A stretch of DNA of 64,000 bases, taken from the NCBI RefSeq assembly GCF_000024865.1, contig NC_013595.1, positions 9,672,001 to 9,736,000 on the forward strand. The letters are read 5' to 3'. Below the pieces are notes generated by a model. That model had not been told where the DNA came from, did not search any database, and worked only from the letters and a program-made list of their open reading frames with translations. Shown piece after piece: positions 42,571 through 51,442 of the stretch (position 1 is the first letter of the stretch; each line of letters opens with the position of its first letter). The stretch is from Streptosporangium roseum DSM 43021. GTDB lineage: Bacteria; Actinomycetota; Actinomycetes; Streptosporangiales; Streptosporangiaceae. The translations under genes were made by a program, and so were the position numbers.

Positions 42571-43206
42571 ATGGTCCGTGTGAGCAGACAGCGGAGCTTC
42601 GACCGGGACACCGCGCTGGAAAGCGCCCTGCTGGAGTTCTGGCGCCACGGATACGAGGCGACCTCGATCGCCTCACTGACCGCGGCGATGGGCATCCGCC
42701 CGCCCAGCCTCTACGCCGCCTTCGGCGACAAACGGCGGCTGTTCGCCACGGTGGTCGAGCGGTACCGGCACACCCGCGGCACTTTCTCGACACGCGCACT
42801 GGCCGAGGAACCGACGGGCAGGGCCGCGATCGCCCGGCTGCTCCGCGAGACCGCGGCCGAATACAGCGACCCGGAGCACCCGCCGGGCTGCATGATCATC
42901 AGTGCTGCGGTCAACTGCGGCCCGGAGTCGGCCGACGTCCAGGAGGCGATGCGCGGGCTCCGGGAGGACGCCAAGGCGGCGATCAAGGCGCGTGTCGACG
43001 GGGACGTGGCCGCGGGCCTGCTGCCGTCCGGCACCGACACCGGCGCCCTCGCCGTGTTCTACGCGAGCGTCATCCAGGGCATGTCCGTCCAGGCCCGCGA
43101 CGGCATCGGCCGCGAGGACCTGGAACGCGTCGCCGACCTGGCCATGCTCGCCTGGCCGGGGGAGGCGGAGAGCCCGCGGCAGGCGGAGAGGGACGCGACC
43201 GCCTGA
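42571..43206 (+). CDS. TetR/AcrR family transcriptional regulator
   Basis: 211 residues from ATG 42571; GTG 42580 (VSRQRSFD) is an alternative. The helix-turn-helix reads YEATSIASLTAAMGIRPPSLYAAF with GDKRRLF. The ligand domain has PPGCMIISAAVNCGPES, as in the AcrR/YxaF-like subgroup. No ribosome site is visible, and the operator abuts the start. It probably represses itself and the divergent hydrolase. Its stop codon lies in the first unit of a 26-bp repeat. Confidence 0.9.
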   Translation: MVRVSRQRSFDRDTALESALLEFWRHGYEATSIASLTAAMGIRPPSLYAAFGDKRRLFATVVERYRHTRGTFSTRALAEEPTGRAAIARLLRETAAEYSDPEHPPGCMIISAAVNCGPESADVQEAMRGLREDAKAAIKARVDGDVAAGLLPSGTDTGALAVFYASVIQGMSVQARDGIGREDLERVADLAMLAWPGEAESPRQAERDATA

Positions 43207-43274
43207 CCGGCGGGAGGTCCGTGACCGCCTGACCGGCGGGAGGTCCGTGACCGCCTGACCGGCGGGAGGTCCGT
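43197..43274. repeat. Three 26-bp tandem repeats starting in the tetR 3' end
   Basis: The unit begins GACCGCCTGACCGGCGGGAG and occurs three times without spacer (43197, 43223, 43249). Unit 1 contains the tetR stop codon, so the array looks like a triplication of the gene's end. Confidence 0.92.
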
Positions 43275-43326
43275 GCCCGCCTGCGGGACGTGACGGAGGA
43301 GGGCCTCCTCACGTCCCGCTCAGGAA

Positions 43327-44985
43327 CTAGTGGCTCTTGGCCGAGCTGTTCCCCAGGGGCGCGTCGGGGACGGCCGCGCGCAGCCAGCGGGTGCCGTACG
43401 GCTCAAGGGCGAACTTCACCCGGCCGTCGGAGGGCAGATCGAGGGTGCCGTCCACCAGCAGGTCGGTCAGCACCTCGCAGTGGTCGAGATCGCGCAGCAC
43501 GAGCTCCACCTCCGCCTCCCGATCGGCGAAGTTGTGGACGGCGATCACGGTGCCGCCCTCGGCATCGGCCCGGTGGGCCAGTACGGCCTCGTCCCCGGCG
43601 TCCAGCACCTCGTACCGGCCCCAGGCGAGCTCCGGCGACTCCCGGTAGCGCTCGACCAGCATGGTGATCCATTTGAGCATCGAGTCGGGGTCGCGGCGCT
43701 GGTCGTCCACGTTGACGTGCCGCGGGCCGTACTCACCTTCAGGGGTCGGCACGGCGGTCTTCGGGTCGGGTGAGAAGCCGCCGGAGCGGGACCACTGCAT
43801 CGGGATCCGGACCGCCATCCGTCCCTCGGCCTCAAGGTTCTCACCGAGACCGATCTCCTCTCCGTAGAAGAGCACCGGCGTGCCCGGCAGGGAGAACAGG
43901 ACGCTGTAGGCCAACTTGAGACGGCGCTGGTCTCCGCCGAGCATCGGGGGCAGGCGGCGGCGCAGGCCCCGGTCGTAGACCTGCATGTCCTTGTCCGGGC
44001 CGAAAGCGTCGAAGACCTCGTGCTTCTCGGCTTCGGTGAGCTTGTCCAGGGTCAGCTCGTCGTGGTTGCGGACGAAGGTGGCCCAGTGGGAGTCGTCGGG
44101 CGGGGCGGGGCGCTCGCGGAGGGACTCGGCGAGCGCCTGCGGGTTCTGCCGGGCCATCGACAGGTGGAACCGCTGCATGCCGATGAAGTCGAAGCACATG
44201 GTGACCTGGTCGCCGTTGCCGTCGCCGAAGTACTCCATCAGGTCCGGATAGGGCAGGTTGACCTCGCCCAGCAGGATCGAGGTGCCGTCGCGGCGGTTCA
44301 TGAAGGCGCGCAGGTCGGCGAGGAACTCGTGCGGATCGGGGCCGATGCCCTCGATCAGGAACGGCACCGCGTCCACCCGGAAGCCGGACAGCCCCAACTC
44401 CATCCAGAATCCGAGGACGCGCGCGATCTCGTCGCGGACCTCGGGGTTCGCCACGTTCAGGTCGGGCTGGAAGCGGTAGAAGCTGTGCAGGTAGTACTGG
44501 CCCGTCTTCTCGTCCAGTTCCCAGATGCTGTCCTCCTTGTCAGGGAAGACGAGGTCCTTGGGGTCGACGGGGTCGGGGTCGTCCTTCCAGATGTACCAGT
44601 CCCGCTTGGCGGAGTCCCGGCTGGAGCGCGCCTCCTTGAACCAGGGGTGCTCGTCGGAGGTGTGGTTGACCACCAAGTCGGCGATCACCCGGATGCCCCG
44701 GTCCCTGGCGGTGCGCATGAACTCCACGAAGTCGCCGAGGGTGCCCAGCCGGGGGTCGACGGAGTAGAAGTCGGTGATGTCGTAGCCGTCGTCACGGTTG
44801 GGCGTCGGGAAGAACGGCATCAGCCAGATGCAGGTCACCCCGAGCCGGTCCAGGTGGTCGATCTGCTGGGTGAGCCCGCGGAAGTCCCCGATGCCGTCGC
44901 CGTTGCCGTCCTTGTAGGTCTCGACGTCCAGGCAGTAGACAACCGCGTTCTTCCACCACAGGTCAGCTGTGTAGGTCAGTCGCAT
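43327..44985 (-). CDS. GH13 alpha-amylase-family enzyme, trehalose-synthase-like
   Basis: 552 residues. The opening WWKNAVVYCLDVETYKDGNG and DDGYDITDFYSV follow the trehalose synthase/oligo-1,6-glucosidase group. Conserved region I is DLVVNHTSDEHPWF, the nucleophile Asp is in GFRVDAVPF, the acid/base Glu in ILLGEVNLP, and the third Asp in FVRNHDEL. A C-terminal beta domain follows. True TreS starts its second region with slightly different text, so substrate (maltose, trehalose or another alpha-glucoside) is open. It is cytoplasmic and has no visible operon partner. Confidence 0.88.
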   Translation of the reverse strand: MRLTYTADLWWKNAVVYCLDVETYKDGNGDGIGDFRGLTQQIDHLDRLGVTCIWLMPFFPTPNRDDGYDITDFYSVDPRLGTLGDFVEFMRTARDRGIRVIADLVVNHTSDEHPWFKEARSSRDSAKRDWYIWKDDPDPVDPKDLVFPDKEDSIWELDEKTGQYYLHSFYRFQPDLNVANPEVRDEIARVLGFWMELGLSGFRVDAVPFLIEGIGPDPHEFLADLRAFMNRRDGTSILLGEVNLPYPDLMEYFGDGNGDQVTMCFDFIGMQRFHLSMARQNPQALAESLRERPAPPDDSHWATFVRNHDELTLDKLTEAEKHEVFDAFGPDKDMQVYDRGLRRRLPPMLGGDQRRLKLAYSVLFSLPGTPVLFYGEEIGLGENLEAEGRMAVRIPMQWSRSGGFSPDPKTAVPTPEGEYGPRHVNVDDQRRDPDSMLKWITMLVERYRESPELAWGRYEVLDAGDEAVLAHRADAEGGTVIAVHNFADREAEVELVLRDLDHCEVLTDLLVDGTLDLPSDGRVKFALEPYGTRWLRAAVPDAPLGNSSAKSH

Positions 44986-45105
44986 GCCGACGCCCTACCC
45001 GCGCACGGGCCGTTTACCGGCAGACGGGCGCCTGCCGTGTCATGCCGGCATATGCCGCACCCGTGCCGGAAGGGCTACGGTGGGACCGGACCCCTGGAGG
45101 AGAAC

Positions 45106-45477
45106 ATGCGGCAGTCGAGGCGCGGCGCGTCCTTCGGCTGGCTGCTCGCCCTCCTCCTCCCGCTGCTCGTCTCCGGCGGCCTCAACGCGGGCGGCGCCAC
45201 CGCCCTCCTGGGACACACGGCCGTCGCCGCCGTCACCGGGGAGCATCAGCCCCTGTCCCGCCAGGTTCACGTCGGCGGAGAGCAGCACGCCTTCACCGGG
45301 GGTTCCGTCGGGACCGGCACCGGGGGCGGTCACCCGTCCGCGGCCAGGCCGCCGGACGACCGGCACCTGTCCCTCACCCCGGGCTTCGACTCGCGTCCGG
45401 CCGGTGACGACGACCCACGCCCGCTCGCGGCCCTGCTGGTCAGGCCCGGCCGGGCGCCCCCCTCCACAGGCGTCTGA
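45106..45477 (+). CDS. Small membrane-anchored protein upstream of secDF
   Basis: 123 residues from ATG 45106 behind CTGGAGGAG. An N-terminal helix (FGWLLALLLPLLVSGGL) is followed by a Gly/Pro/Arg-rich, probably extracytoplasmic and disordered region without recognisable domain. It precedes the SecDF gene by 79 bp in the same direction, with a stem-loop between. Role unknown. Confidence 0.6.
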   Translation: MRQSRRGASFGWLLALLLPLLVSGGLNAGGATALLGHTAVAAVTGEHQPLSRQVHVGGEQHAFTGGSVGTGTGGGHPSAARPPDDRHLSLTPGFDSRPAGDDDPRPLAALLVRPGRAPPSTGV

Positions 45478-45514
45478 AGCACCTCGCAGCGGCCCCCAGG
45501 CCGCTACGGGTGCT
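45478..45514 (+). promoter_or_regulatory. Stem-loop between the small gene and secDF
   Basis: AGCACC ... GGTGCT forms the outer stem and AGCGGCC ... GGCCGCT the inner stem, over a short loop. It starts right after the stop codon and 43 bp before the secDF start. It may be a partial terminator/attenuator that sets the dose of the two genes, or an mRNA-stabilising element. Confidence 0.6.
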
Positions 45515-45556
45515 TCGCCGTACCCGGAAAACTTTCCCCAGCCTGTGGAGGCTTCC

Positions 45557-47827
45557 ATGTCGCGTGCCCCCGTGGTGCGCGCGGTGACGGCGTTCGCCGT
45601 CATCGCCCTCTCCCTGTTCATCGCGTTGACAATGACGCCGCGCCTCGGTCTCGACCTGCGCGGCGGCACCCAGATCGTCCTGGAGACGAGGGATTCCCCG
45701 ACCGTCAAGGCCGACGCCGAGGCCACCGACCGCACCCTTGAGGTGCTGCGCCGCCGGGCCGACGCCCTGGGCGTGGCGGACGCGCCGCTGGCCCGCTCCG
45801 GCGAGCGGCGCATCATCGTGGAACTGCCCGGCCTGCAGGACCCGACCAAGGCCGCCGAGGTCATCGGCAAGACCGCCCAGCTCACCTTCCACCCCGTCAT
45901 CGCCCTGGCGGACGCGACGACCAAGCCGAAGGAGGGAGAGCAGATCATCCCCGACGAGGACGGCGTCAAGCTGCTCGTCGGCCCGGCCCGGCTCACCGGC
46001 GACGGGGTCGAGGACGCCCAGGCCGGGACCGATCCCCAGCAGGGCAGCGGCTGGTACGTCACCGTGGACCTGCGTGACGGGGGCCGCAAGGCGTGGGCCG
46101 GGCTGACCGGCGAGGCCGCGTGCAACCCGGCGGGCGACCCGAAACGGCGGGTCGCCATCGTGCTCGACTCCAAGGTCGTCGTCTCGCCCCAGGTCAACGA
46201 GGGCGTGGCCTGCAACGTGGGCCTGCCTGGCAGCTCCACCCAGATCACCGGCTCCTTCACCGCCGAGGAGGCCGGAGACCTGGCCGCGCTGATCAAGGGC
46301 GGCTCGCTGCCGGTCCCCGTCGAGATCATCGAGCAGCGGACCGTCGGCCCGACGCTCGGCGCGGCCGCGATCGCCTCCAGCGCCCAGGCGGCCGTCATCG
46401 GCGTGCTGCTCACCGCGCTGTTCATCGTGGTGATCTACCGGCTGGTGGGGTTCCTCGCCACCATCGCCCTGGCCTGCTACGCGCTCATCTCCTACGCGGC
46501 GCTGGTGGCGCTCGGCGCCACGCTCACCCTGCCGGGTCTGGCGGGCTTCGTGCTCGCGATCGGCATGGCGGTGGACGCCAACGTGCTGGTCTTCGAGCGC
46601 GCCCGGGAGGAGTACGCCGTCGGGCCGAGGCTCCGGCCCGCGCTGGAGAAGGGCTTCCGTAACGCCTGGAGCGCGGTGGCCGACTCCAACATCACCACCC
46701 TGCTCGCGGCGGGGCTGCTGTTCTTCCTGGCCTCGGGCCCGGTGCGCGGCTTCGGCGTCACGTTGAGCATCGGCGTGATCGCCTCGCTGGTCACCGCGAT
46801 GGTCATCACCCGGGTGCTGGCCGAGTGGGCGGTGACGAGGCGGCCGGTGGCGCGGCGGCCGGCGCTGACCGGCCTGGCCGACATCGGGCGCGTCCGGACC
46901 TGGCTGAACGCGCGCAAGCCCGGCCTGATGCGCCACCGTACGGTGTACTTCGTGGTCACCGGCGTTCTGGTGGTCGTGGCGGTGGCCGGGGTGGCGGTGC
47001 GGGGGGTGAACTTCGGGGTGGAGTTCACCGGCGGCCGGCTGGTGGAGTACTCCACCAGCGTCCCGATCACCGCCGACGCCGCCCGCGAGCTGGTCGGCGA
47101 AGCCGGGTTCCCGAACGCGGTGGTGCAGGCATCGGACGCGGACATCTCCGTACGGACCGGCCAGATCGGCGCCGCCGACCTGGCGAGGATCGAGGCGGCG
47201 CTGGAGAGCGGTGCCGGGCAGATCACCAAGGAGCGCGACGAGCTCATCGGCCCGAGCCTCGGTGACGAGCTGCGCCGCAACGCGCTGATCGCGCTGGCCG
47301 TCGCGCTCGCCGCGCAGCTCGTCTACCTGGCCTTCCGCTTCCGCTGGACGTTCGGGCTGGCGACGGTGCTGGCCCTGGTGGTGGACTCGGCCATCGTGGT
47401 CGGCGCGTTCGCGTGGCTGGGCAAGCCGGTGGACGGGGTCTTCCTGGCCGCGATGCTCACCGTGATCGGCTATTCGGTCAACGACAAGGTCGTGGTCTTC
47501 GACCGTGTCCGCGAGCTGTGGGGGATGCGGCCCAGGACTCCGTTCGCGGAGGTGGCCGAGACCGCGATCCTGCAGACCGTGCCCCGTACGGTGAACACCG
47601 GTCTGGGCGCGCTGTTCATCCTGGCCGCGCTGGCCGTGCTCGGCGGTGACTCGCTGACCGACTTCGCGGTGGCGCTGCTGATCGGCATCGTCGTCGGCAC
47701 GCTGTCATCGGCGCTGGTCGCGGCGCCGCTGGCGATCGAGTTCGAGAAGCGTGGCTCCGCACCGCCGCCGCAGCCCCCGCGCAAGCGCGCTTCCAGGGTC
47801 CGCGAGGGATCGGGCGCCGTGGTCTGA
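45557..47827 (+). CDS. secDF: Fused protein-export membrane protein SecDF
   Basis: 756 residues from ATG 45557, preceded by GTGGAGGC. The SecD half has a first helix, LGLDLRGGTQIVLE, an abbreviated periplasmic P1 domain, and FVLAIGMAVDANVLVFERARE. The SecF half starts near RKPGLMRHRTVYFVVTGVL with NFGVEFTGGRLVEYS and VIGYSVNDKVVVFDRVRE. Twelve membrane helices are predicted. SecDF uses the proton gradient to pull exported proteins through SecYEG. In most actinobacteria secD and secF are separate genes near yajC; here they are fused and alone, so this may be a second copy. Confidence 0.92.
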   Translation: MSRAPVVRAVTAFAVIALSLFIALTMTPRLGLDLRGGTQIVLETRDSPTVKADAEATDRTLEVLRRRADALGVADAPLARSGERRIIVELPGLQDPTKAAEVIGKTAQLTFHPVIALADATTKPKEGEQIIPDEDGVKLLVGPARLTGDGVEDAQAGTDPQQGSGWYVTVDLRDGGRKAWAGLTGEAACNPAGDPKRRVAIVLDSKVVVSPQVNEGVACNVGLPGSSTQITGSFTAEEAGDLAALIKGGSLPVPVEIIEQRTVGPTLGAAAIASSAQAAVIGVLLTALFIVVIYRLVGFLATIALACYALISYAALVALGATLTLPGLAGFVLAIGMAVDANVLVFERAREEYAVGPRLRPALEKGFRNAWSAVADSNITTLLAAGLLFFLASGPVRGFGVTLSIGVIASLVTAMVITRVLAEWAVTRRPVARRPALTGLADIGRVRTWLNARKPGLMRHRTVYFVVTGVLVVVAVAGVAVRGVNFGVEFTGGRLVEYSTSVPITADAARELVGEAGFPNAVVQASDADISVRTGQIGAADLARIEAALESGAGQITKERDELIGPSLGDELRRNALIALAVALAAQLVYLAFRFRWTFGLATVLALVVDSAIVVGAFAWLGKPVDGVFLAAMLTVIGYSVNDKVVVFDRVRELWGMRPRTPFAEVAETAILQTVPRTVNTGLGALFILAALAVLGGDSLTDFAVALLIGIVVGTLSSALVAAPLAIEFEKRGSAPPPQPPRKRASRVREGSGAVV

Positions 47828-47888
47828 GCCGGTCCGAAGGACTGGCCCTAAGGGCCTTAAGGGGCTTAGGGAATCGGGCGGAACCGAA

Positions 47889-47926
47889 AGGAAAGGTGCG
47901 GGCCGGTGATGGCCCGCACCTTTCCT
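47889..47926. terminator. Strong hairpin terminator after secDF
   Basis: A perfect 16-bp stem (AGGAAAGGTGCGGGCC and its complement) with a 6-nt GGTGAT loop, 62 bp after the secDF stop. No T-run on either strand. It can also serve the convergent collagen-like gene. Confidence 0.9.
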
Positions 47927-48063
47927 GTTCCACATGCTGGACGCCTGTACTACCCGCGTCCCGATCAACCGCACCGACCGTCTCCCGGCCTTCGCGATCT
48001 CACCGGACTCACCGGACTCCGTCACCGGGCCGGTGAGGCCGGATCACCTCGCCCTGGCAGTGA

Positions 48064-49248
48064 TCAGAAGCACCAGGTCACGCAGGCCGGAGCGGACTGG
48101 AAGGCCGAGAAGGAGTGGAAGGTGGGAATGGCGTGGAAGGTCGGGATGGGCCGGAGGGTCGGGAAGACCCCGACGACGACGGGCCGGCCTACCGGCACAC
48201 GCACCACTTCTTCTGCTGCTTCGGTGGACGACCCGGGAGGACCCTGCGGCCCTTCCGGACCCTGCGGCCCCTCAGGACCCTCAGGACCCTGCGGACCTTC
48301 CGGACCCTGCGGCCCCTCAGGACCGGCAGGACCCTGCGGACCTTCCGGCCCAGTGGGGCCCTGCGGCCCCTCGAAACCTTCGGGGCCCTCAGGACCCTCG
48401 GGACCAGCGGGGCCTTCAGGACCGGCAGGACCCTCGGGACCAGCGGGGCCTTCAGGACCGGCAGGACCCTCCGGACCAGCGGGGCCTTCAGGACCAGCAG
48501 GACCCTCCGGACCAGCGGGGCCTTCAGGACCAGCGGGGCCTTCAGGACCAGCAGGACCCTCCGGACCAGCGGGGCCTTCAGGACCAGCAGGACCCTCAGG
48601 ACCAGCAGGACCCTCCGGACCAGCAGGACCCTCCGGACCAGCAGGACCCTCAGGACCAGCAGGACCCTCCGGACCAGCAGGACCCTCAGGACCAGCAGGA
48701 CCCTCCGGACCAGCAGGACCCTCAGGACCAGCAGGACCCTCCGGACCAGCAGGACCCTCAGGACCAGCAGGACCCTCAGGACCAGCAGGACCCTCAGGGC
48801 CTCGCGCTCCGGTCAGGCCGCGCGGACCGGCGGGACCTTCGGGTCCGGGCGGACCGGCGGGGCCTTCAGGTCCACGCGGGCCGGCGGGACCCGGCGGAAC
48901 CGCACAGAGGGACTGCGGCAGATGGAGCCACTTGCACAGCGGGATGTAGCTCTGCCCAGCCGGGCCTGCGGTCGGCTTCGCGGGGCCGCCCTGGTTGAAC
49001 TGCGGAATGGCGGGGGCGCGATTCTCCCAGAAACCGACGAGAGAGGTGCAGAGGGGATAGGAAGAACTCACTACAATGGGAAGTTCAACCGAATTGGCGC
49101 AGTAGGGGTTGTTTGTCTCTTGGTGGGCGTACACCTCGTTCGCCGGCCAGGCCGGCGCCACGCCGGCACCGGCCGGAGCAGGCATCTGAACGAGAACGGC
49201 CCCGGCGAGCGCGCCGCCGGCGAGGATGCGTTTCATAAGGGTAGACAC
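48064..49248 (-). CDS. Secreted collagen-like protein
   Basis: 394 residues from GTG 49248, 6 nt after GAGAGAAG; an ATG at 49236 lacks a ribosome site. A signal peptide (MKRILAGGALAGAVLVQMPA) is followed by a roughly 90-residue domain with four cysteines. About 73 uninterrupted Gly-X-Y triplets follow, mostly GPEGPA, with a few variants (GLTGAR, GFEGPQ). A 45-residue C-terminal domain (STEAAEEVVRVPVGRPV) ends in Cys residues. It has no LPxTG anchor. It is expected to form a trimeric triple helix outside the cell, possibly on spores or hyphae. Confidence 0.93.
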   Translation of the reverse strand: MSTLMKRILAGGALAGAVLVQMPAPAGAGVAPAWPANEVYAHQETNNPYCANSVELPIVVSSSYPLCTSLVGFWENRAPAIPQFNQGGPAKPTAGPAGQSYIPLCKWLHLPQSLCAVPPGPAGPRGPEGPAGPPGPEGPAGPRGLTGARGPEGPAGPEGPAGPEGPAGPEGPAGPEGPAGPEGPAGPEGPAGPEGPAGPEGPAGPEGPAGPEGPAGPEGPAGPEGPAGPEGPAGPEGPAGPEGPAGPEGPAGPEGPAGPEGPAGPEGPAGPEGPAGPEGPAGPEGPEGPEGFEGPQGPTGPEGPQGPAGPEGPQGPEGPQGPEGPEGPQGPEGPQGPPGSSTEAAEEVVRVPVGRPVVVGVFPTLRPIPTFHAIPTFHSFSAFQSAPACVTWCF

Positions 49249-49870
49249 ACCGTCTTCTCTCTCCCGCTCCATCCACCGAAAACCCGGAGAGAATACTTTT
49301 GAACCGGCCCGGGACAACCGGAAACAATGCCCTTCGAATCCAGTTGATGCGCCTGACGAGAAACGCGCGTTTCTTTGCCGTCCGCCAATGCAAATCGTCA
49401 AATAAAAGCCAATACGCTTAGCACGTAAATAGCCGCATCAAACACCTTATGTTCGCGCAACACCGACACCGGATCCCGGCGCTTCCGGATCCGGGACCTT
49501 CACGGACCCGCCCCGGCAGAAGGCCCGTCCGGATCGTGCGGCGGAGGGCGTCCGGCAGGAGGTCACCCGGCGTCCGCGGGCCAGGCGGGACCGCTCCCGC
49601 CGGACGAGGCCGTCGCGGTGAAAGGCGGGGAGCCGGGCACCGCGGAGAGCGGTATTCCCCCCGGAAGATCCGCAGGAGGCGGGATTCCCGCGGAACGCGG
49701 AAGAAGGCGAGCGGAGTCCCGCCGGAAATGGGGGGCCGGCCGCGGCCGGCCCGGGATCGCACCGGCATCAGGGATACGCCTCCGGCGCCGAGGGCGCCCT
49801 CCTCGGAAGGGCGGCCTCCCGCTAGTGTGCTTGGCGTCTGATTCCCTGCTGCCGGAAGGCGGATGCGCTC
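49249..49870. other. 622-bp intergenic region without a supported gene
   Basis: The left part (49249-49450) is AT-richer and should carry the promoter of the collagen-like gene. The rest is very GC-rich with short imperfect repeats of GGAGGCGGG/CCCGCCGG. Open frames here have no ribosome site or recognisable product. Confidence 0.5.
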
Positions 49871-50071
49871 GTGGCGGACGACTACGCGACGACTTTCAAG
49901 ATTATCGACGTCGACGGTGACGGCCTGATCTCGGCCACCGAGATGACGCGGCTGATGGAGGTGCTCGGCCAGCCGATCACCCCCGAGGCAGCCGAGGCCG
50001 CCATCGCCAGGATCGACCTGGACGGCGACGGGCTGATCTCCCTGGAGGAGTTCGGCGGCTACCTCAAATAA
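49871..50071 (+). CDS. Small EF-hand calcium-binding protein
   Basis: 66 residues from GTG 49871. Two canonical EF-hand loops are present, DVDGDGLISATE (residues 13-24) and DLDGDGLISLEE (about 48-59), each with Asp at 1, 3 and 5 and Glu at 12. This is a calmodulin-like half-molecule. Such proteins (calsymin/calerythrin-like, CabA-type) buffer calcium or modulate targets during sporulation in Streptomyces. No partner is visible nearby. Confidence 0.9.
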   Translation: MADDYATTFKIIDVDGDGLISATEMTRLMEVLGQPITPEAAEAAIARIDLDGDGLISLEEFGGYLK

Positions 50072-50188
50072 CCCGGCCCCTCCCGTCGGATGCCCCACAT
50101 GTTGCATTTGAGACAAGAACAAGCGTTTGCTACTTGCTCAAAGTGTCAATGAGATCAGAATGTGAGGCGCACTCCGACGGGAGGGTCT

Positions 50189-51442
50189 ATGACGATAAAA
50201 GAAGATTCCAGGCTCGTTGTCACTGGGTTCGGCGACCGGAAGAGAAGATCTCACGAGCTGTCCGACCAGCGGTTATGGAGATCGGCTCCGGCGGAAGTGG
50301 CCAGGCTGCTGAGACCGGGCCTGTCCGAGGTCGCCGATCAGGTGATCAAGGAAATCACGGTACGGATCCCCGAATACTCCCGGCCTTCCGACGAGATCTA
50401 CATCAGGGCCATCCGGCTCGCCGTGGACGAGGCCCTTCGCCAGTTCGTCGACCGGATCGAGAACCCCAGCACGCCGTGGGAGCCCGACGTGTTCCGCACC
50501 ATCGGGCGCGGCGAGGCCAACGAGGGCCGCAACCTCGACCCCCTGCAGACCGCGATGCGGCTGGGCGCCCGGGTGGCCTGGCGGCGGCTGACCGAGCAGT
50601 CCGAGCGTCTCGGCCTCACCCCGCAGCACCTCTACGACCTCGGCGAGGCCATCTTCGTCTATCTCGACCAGCTCGCCGACGCGGCCGCCGAGGGCTTCGA
50701 CGAGGCCAGGGCCCGCGCGGCCGGAGAGATCGAGCGCCGCCGCCGCCGGCTGATGGACCTGCTGCTGAGCCAGCCGGCCGCCTCCCCCGACGCGATCGCC
50801 GACCTGGCCAAGACCGCCGGATGGCGGCTGCCCAAGACCGTGGCCGGGGTCGCCCTAGACGAGCACTCCCGGGGCTACCGCGCCCCCTCGCTCCCGCCGG
50901 ACGTGCTGTCCGGCCTCGACCGGCCCGGTCCCTGCCTGATCGTCCCCGACCCCAACGGCCCCGGCCAGGCCCAGACCCTGGAGGCCGGGCTGCGCGGCTG
51001 GAAGGCGGCCGTCGGGCCCGCCGTACCGCTGGCCGCCGCCGCGACCTCGCTGCGCTGGGCCCGCGAGGCGCTGGACCTGCACCGGCGCGGTGTGCTCACC
51101 GAGGAGCGCGGCGTGCTCCGCTGTTCCGACCACATGGCCACTCTGATCGTGTTCAAGGACGAGGAGCTGGTCAGCGCCCTCACCGAGGTACGGCTGGCGC
51201 CCCTGGCCCACCTGCGTCCCAGCCAGCAGGACCGGCTGGCCGAGACGTTGCTGGCGTGGTTGCGGCACGGCCGGGGCGCCGGCGAGGTCGCCGCCCGGCT
51301 CCACGTGCACCCGCAGACCGTGCGCTACCGGCTGCGCCAGCTTGAGGAGCTCTACGGCGACCAGCTCAGCGACCCGGACATCCGGTTCGAGCTGGAGATC
51401 GTCCTGCGCGCCAGGCAGTCCGTCAGCTCCGGAACAGCCTGA
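50189..51442 (+). CDS. PucR/CdaR-type helix-turn-helix regulator
   Basis: 417 residues from ATG 50189 behind GGGAGGG. The N-terminal half resembles the regulator-of-sigma-like RsbR domain seen in actinobacterial PucR proteins (TIGRGEANEGRNLDPLQTAMR). The middle has a GGDEF-like CdaR fold, and the C-terminal helix-turn-helix is LAETLLAWLRHGRGAGEVAARL with HVHPQTVRYRLRQLEELYG. It runs toward the CCR-PKS operon and overlaps its 3' end by 20 bp. It is a plausible, though unproven, regulator of that operon. Confidence 0.88.
   Translation: MTIKEDSRLVVTGFGDRKRRSHELSDQRLWRSAPAEVARLLRPGLSEVADQVIKEITVRIPEYSRPSDEIYIRAIRLAVDEALRQFVDRIENPSTPWEPDVFRTIGRGEANEGRNLDPLQTAMRLGARVAWRRLTEQSERLGLTPQHLYDLGEAIFVYLDQLADAAAEGFDEARARAAGEIERRRRRLMDLLLSQPAASPDAIADLAKTAGWRLPKTVAGVALDEHSRGYRAPSLPPDVLSGLDRPGPCLIVPDPNGPGQAQTLEAGLRGWKAAVGPAVPLAAAATSLRWAREALDLHRRGVLTEERGVLRCSDHMATLIVFKDEELVSALTEVRLAPLAHLRPSQQDRLAETLLAWLRHGRGAGEVAARLHVHPQTVRYRLRQLEELYGDQLSDPDIRFELEIVLRARQSVSSGTA

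Noticed and set aside
47934..49302. Plus-strand frames across the collagen-like gene
   Set aside because: They are reflections of the 9-bp repeat. The minus frame has the signal peptide, ribosome site and regular Gly-X-Y pattern.
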